Source of the DNA: Clostridium sp. AM33-3
GTDB lineage: Bacteria > Bacillota > Clostridia > Lachnospirales > Lachnospiraceae
Assembly (NCBI RefSeq): GCF_003480315.1
Contig: NZ_QUIV01000036.1
Coordinates: forward strand, 1 to 17,194
Direction of reading: 5' to 3'
DNA: 17,194 nucleotides
In this document: piece by piece, positions 15,175 through 17,194 of the stretch
How the letters are laid out: every line of letters starts with the position of its first letter
How positions within the stretch are numbered: the first letter of the stretch is position 1
Program-made: the position numbers and the translations under genes
The notes under the pieces: generated by a model
Seen by the model: only the letters and a program-made list of their open reading frames with translations
Told to the model about the DNA's origin: nothing
Database searches by the model: none

Positions 15175-15513
15175 ATGAAAAAGCTGGAAATCATCATCAA
15201 ACCCGAAAAGCTGGAAGACTTAAAAGGAATTCTGGACAGCTGCGGCGCACATGGTCTTATGATCAGTAACATTATGGGTTACGGCACGCAGAAGGGCTAC
15301 ACACAAATGTACCGCGGTACCAAATATACGGTCAATCTTCTCCCTAAAGTAAAGGTAGAAACCGTTGTTGCTGAAGAGATTGTAGAGGCAATCATCAGTA
15401 AGGTCACCGAGCAGATCACCACCGGCAATTACGGTGATGGTAAAATCTTTGTTTACGATGTAGAAGATGCCGTACGAATCCGTACCGGCGAGCGCGGCGA
15501 CGAAGCACTCTGA
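15175..15513 (+). CDS. glnK: PII nitrogen regulatory protein
   Basis: The 112-residue protein is a PII signal protein of normal length. It has the T-loop QKGYTQMYRGTKYTVNLLPKVK with both Tyr positions (including the Tyr51 equivalent), the B-loop TGNYGDGKIFV, and the C-terminal RIRTGERGDEAL. PII trimers sense 2-oxoglutarate and ATP/ADP and block the ammonium channel when nitrogen is ample. I chose the ATG at 15175 because aaggagg precedes it. The amtB gene lies 190 bp downstream on the same strand, the classic pair. Confidence 0.95.
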   Translation: MKKLEIIIKPEKLEDLKGILDSCGAHGLMISNIMGYGTQKGYTQMYRGTKYTVNLLPKVKVETVVAEEIVEAIISKVTEQITTGNYGDGKIFVYDVEDAVRIRTGERGDEAL

Positions 15514-15520
15514 TATTTCT

Positions 15521-15554
15521 GTGTTCTGCCACTCCCCCACTTCCGGCAGAACAC
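15521..15554 (+). repeat. Hairpin just after glnK
   Basis: A perfect 10-bp stem (15521-15530 gtgttctgcc with 15545-15554) has a 14-base C-rich loop and lacks a T-tract. It may protect the glnK message or take part in attenuation. Confidence 0.5.
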
Positions 15555-15586
15555 CGCTTCAAATTTCATACAGACCAGTGATTATC

Positions 15587-15620
15587 GAAGGAGATAACGG
15601 CAGATGCCATTATCTCCTTC
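15587..15620 (+). terminator. Terminator or attenuator between glnK and amtB
   Basis: A perfect 11-bp stem (15587-15597 gaaggagataa with 15610-15620) continues into an inner GGCA/TGCC hairpin (15599-15602 with 15605-15608). It is followed by ttctattatata. A third small hairpin (ctgcct/aggcag, 15645-15659) comes next. It could lower amtB expression relative to glnK. Confidence 0.6.
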
Positions 15621-15703
15621 TTCTATTATATATAAAGGATTCTTCTGCCTCTCAGGCAGTCACAAAAAAAGCTGGATCTGTAACACACAAGGAGGTCACG
15701 ATT

Positions 15704-16939
15704 ATGGAAAATATCTTAAGTGAAGTATTTGGCATCTGGTTTCTGATCGGCGCGGCATTCGTATTCTTCATGCAGGCCGGTTTCGCCATGGTAGAGACCG
15801 GTTTTACCCGGGCAAAAAATGCCGGTAACATCATCATGAAAAATCTCATGGATTTCTGTATCGGAACTGTTGTATTTATGTTCCTTGGCTTTGGAATTTT
15901 ACTCGGTGAGGATGCGCTGGGCGGCTTCATCGGAATCCCGACCCTCGGCATCATCACCGATTACGCAAATTTTGACTGGTCTAACTTTGTATTTAACCTG
16001 GTATTCTGTGCCACCACCGCTACCATCGTTTCCGGTGCCATGGCAGAACGTACCAACTTCTTATCTTACTGTATTTATTCCGGCATTATTTCTGCCGTTG
16101 TTTATCCGATTGAAGCACACTGGATCTGGGGCGGCGGCTGGCTGGCACAAATGGGCTTCCATGATTTTGCAGGCTCCTGCGCCATCCATATGGTAGGCGG
16201 CTTCAGCGCACTGATCGGTGCCTGGATGGAAGGCCCGCGTCTTGGCAAGTACAACAAGGACGGCACCCCGAACGCAATCCCGGGACATAACGTTGTCATC
16301 GGTGCTCTTGGATGCTTCATTCTCTGGTTTGGCTGGTACGGATTCAACGGTGCTGCCGCAACCAATGGCCCGCAGCTGGCTTCTATCTTTGCTACCACCA
16401 CCATTGCACCGGCTATCGCAACCGTTACCTGTATGATCTTCACCTGGATCAAATACGGCAAACCGGATGTCTCCATGTGCCTGAATGCTTCCCTGGCCGG
16501 TCTGGTCGGCATCACCGCCGGCTGTGACACCATGGATGCCATGGGTGCTTTCTTCGTAGGTGTTGTATCCGGACTTCTGGTATGCTTCGGTGTATGGTTC
16601 TGTGATTACGTTATCCGCGTCGATGACCCGGTCGGTGCTGTAGCCGTTCACTTCTGCAACGGACTCTGGGGCACCATCGCAGTCGGCCTCTTCGCCACCA
16701 CCTCTGCACCGTCCTGCGAGATCAACGGTCTCTTCTACGGCGGCGGCACACATCAGCTGCTGTTACAGCTCACCGGTGTCGGCTCCGTTCTCCTCTGGAC
16801 CGGCGTGACCATGTTTATCGTGTTCAAGGTCATTGATAAAATTTTCGGTCTCCGCGTCACGGATCAGGAGCAGTTGGATGGACTGGATATCCATGAGCAT
16901 GGAATGAATGCTTATTATGGATTCCGGATTGATAAATAA
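15704..16939 (+). CDS. amtB: Ammonium transporter
   Basis: The 411-residue Amt/Mep/Rh channel protein has about eleven hydrophobic segments. It shows the Amt features VETGFTRAKNAGNI near the N-terminus, the twin-histidine pair (His in GSCAIHMVGG and His in AVAVHFCNGLWG) and a cytoplasmic tail (LRVTDQEQLDGLDIHEHGMNAY) like the part that contacts PII. I chose the ATG at 15704 because aaggaggt precedes it; the open frame extends upstream through noncoding hairpins. It brings ammonium in and is gated by the GlnK protein encoded next to it. Confidence 0.95.
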   Translation: MENILSEVFGIWFLIGAAFVFFMQAGFAMVETGFTRAKNAGNIIMKNLMDFCIGTVVFMFLGFGILLGEDALGGFIGIPTLGIITDYANFDWSNFVFNLVFCATTATIVSGAMAERTNFLSYCIYSGIISAVVYPIEAHWIWGGGWLAQMGFHDFAGSCAIHMVGGFSALIGAWMEGPRLGKYNKDGTPNAIPGHNVVIGALGCFILWFGWYGFNGAAATNGPQLASIFATTTIAPAIATVTCMIFTWIKYGKPDVSMCLNASLAGLVGITAGCDTMDAMGAFFVGVVSGLLVCFGVWFCDYVIRVDDPVGAVAVHFCNGLWGTIAVGLFATTSAPSCEINGLFYGGGTHQLLLQLTGVGSVLLWTGVTMFIVFKVIDKIFGLRVTDQEQLDGLDIHEHGMNAYYGFRIDK

Positions 16940-16967
16940 AAATATAAGTAATAACTATCAAAGGTCC

Positions 16968-17167
16968 GAAGTTCCGGGCACACCATACAAGAAACGCGGC
17001 ACTGAGTGGAATTTTGTACCTCTTGCGCTCCGCCGCTTATTGCCAGACCTGCGAGCAAAACTCGCGTGCTCTGCACGCTCAGACAATGCTCTCCGGTCTG
17101 GCGCTATGCTCGCGCACGAGGAAAATTCCAATGTGCCGCTTATTCTGTATGGTGTACCCGGAACTTC
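16968..17167. repeat. Long imperfect palindromic repeat element, about 200 bp
   Basis: The left arm (from 16968, gaagttccgggcacaccata) is matched by the reverse complement of the right arm ending at 17167, with a few mismatches and small gaps over about 50 bases. The centre folds further: gccagacc (17042-17049) with ggtctggc (17095-17102), gcgag/ctcgc (17051-17055 with 17061-17065) and cgtgc/gcacg (17065-17069 with 17073-17077). The right part recurs at the window start. It begins 29 bp after amtB. It may be a nonautonomous mobile element or a repeated structured RNA; no transposase is present. Confidence 0.7.
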
Positions 17168-17194
17168 TGCTGTACTGGCTATTCTACAATAATA
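17119..17194 (+). repeat. Second copy of the window-start repeat
   Basis: This 76-base stretch matches bases 1-76 with two differences, and includes the right arm of the palindromic element plus a further 27 bases beyond it. The window stops inside it. Confidence 0.8.

Noticed and set aside
16908..17192. 94-residue open frame across the end of amtB and the palindromic element
   Set aside because: It overlaps amtB and runs through a repeat made of inverted arms. It has no ribosome site and is explained by the low stop frequency of the GC-rich palindrome.
1..17194. Circular replicon (terminal redundancy of 76 bases)
   Set aside because: The two ends differ at two positions, the shared piece belongs to a palindromic repeat, and no replication or mobilisation genes are present. 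A contig break in a repeat is simpler.
1..17194. CRISPR arrays, tRNA or rRNA genes, prophage or transposase genes
   Set aside because: No spaced short repeats, tRNA-like cloverleaf with CCA end, rRNA segments or transposase/integrase motifs were seen.

Overview
The window looks like a chromosomal piece of a low-GC Gram-positive bacterium of the class Clostridia, probably Lachnospiraceae. This rests on the strong AGGAGG-type ribosome binding sites, near-consensus TTGACA/TATAAT promoters, many intrinsic terminators, and the combination of non-mevalonate isoprenoid synthesis (IspE), FCD-type GntR and PrpR_N-type regulators and a GlnK-AmtB pair. No genus is assigned. The first 76 bases recur at the very end (17119-17194) with two mismatches and in the same orientation. 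The piece may therefore be a whole assembly contig that broke at a dispersed repeat.

Region 1 (about 1-5700) is a carboxylate-uptake operon on the minus strand: dctQ, then a 1108-residue TRAP protein, then a COG3964-type amidohydrolase. The TRAP protein joins a DctM permease to two tandem, nearly identical DctP solute-binding domains in one open frame. A divergent LysR-type regulator sits upstream. The shared intergenic region carries a 19-bp dyad at about -65 and a matching half-site at the -35 of the dctQ promoter, the usual layout for LysR activation.

Region 2 (about 6680-11110) is a tartronate semialdehyde/glycerate module on the minus strand: tartronate semialdehyde reductase (GarR-like), a class I aldolase/dehydratase of the DapA family, glycerate kinase, and an AEC-family permease. 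The genes are separated by perfect hairpins. The first gene has a sigma-70-like promoter, a structured leader and an upstream dyad. Taken together the enzymes could turn a keto-deoxy aldarate into pyruvate plus tartronate semialdehyde, then glycerate, then 2-phosphoglycerate.

Region 3 (about 11265-14870), also on the minus strand, is ispE overlapping a GntR/FCD regulator, a terminator, and a PrpR_N-PAS-AAA-Fis regulator. In this last protein the Walker A, Walker B, GAFTGA and arginine-finger positions are all altered, while the DNA-binding end is intact.

Region 4 (about 14880-16940) is the plus-strand nitrogen pair glnK-amtB. A perfect consensus promoter is followed by a leader holding a strong terminator nested inside a 24-bp long-range helix, and more hairpins lie between glnK and amtB.

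Region 5 comprises the window ends. There is a long imperfect palindromic element after amtB, a partial copy at base 1, a nested hairpin at 79-149, and a separate palindromic element of about 147 bp at 222-368.

The strongest candidate for something new is the DctM-DctP-DctP fusion. After it come the structured glnK leader and the degenerate PrpR-like regulator.
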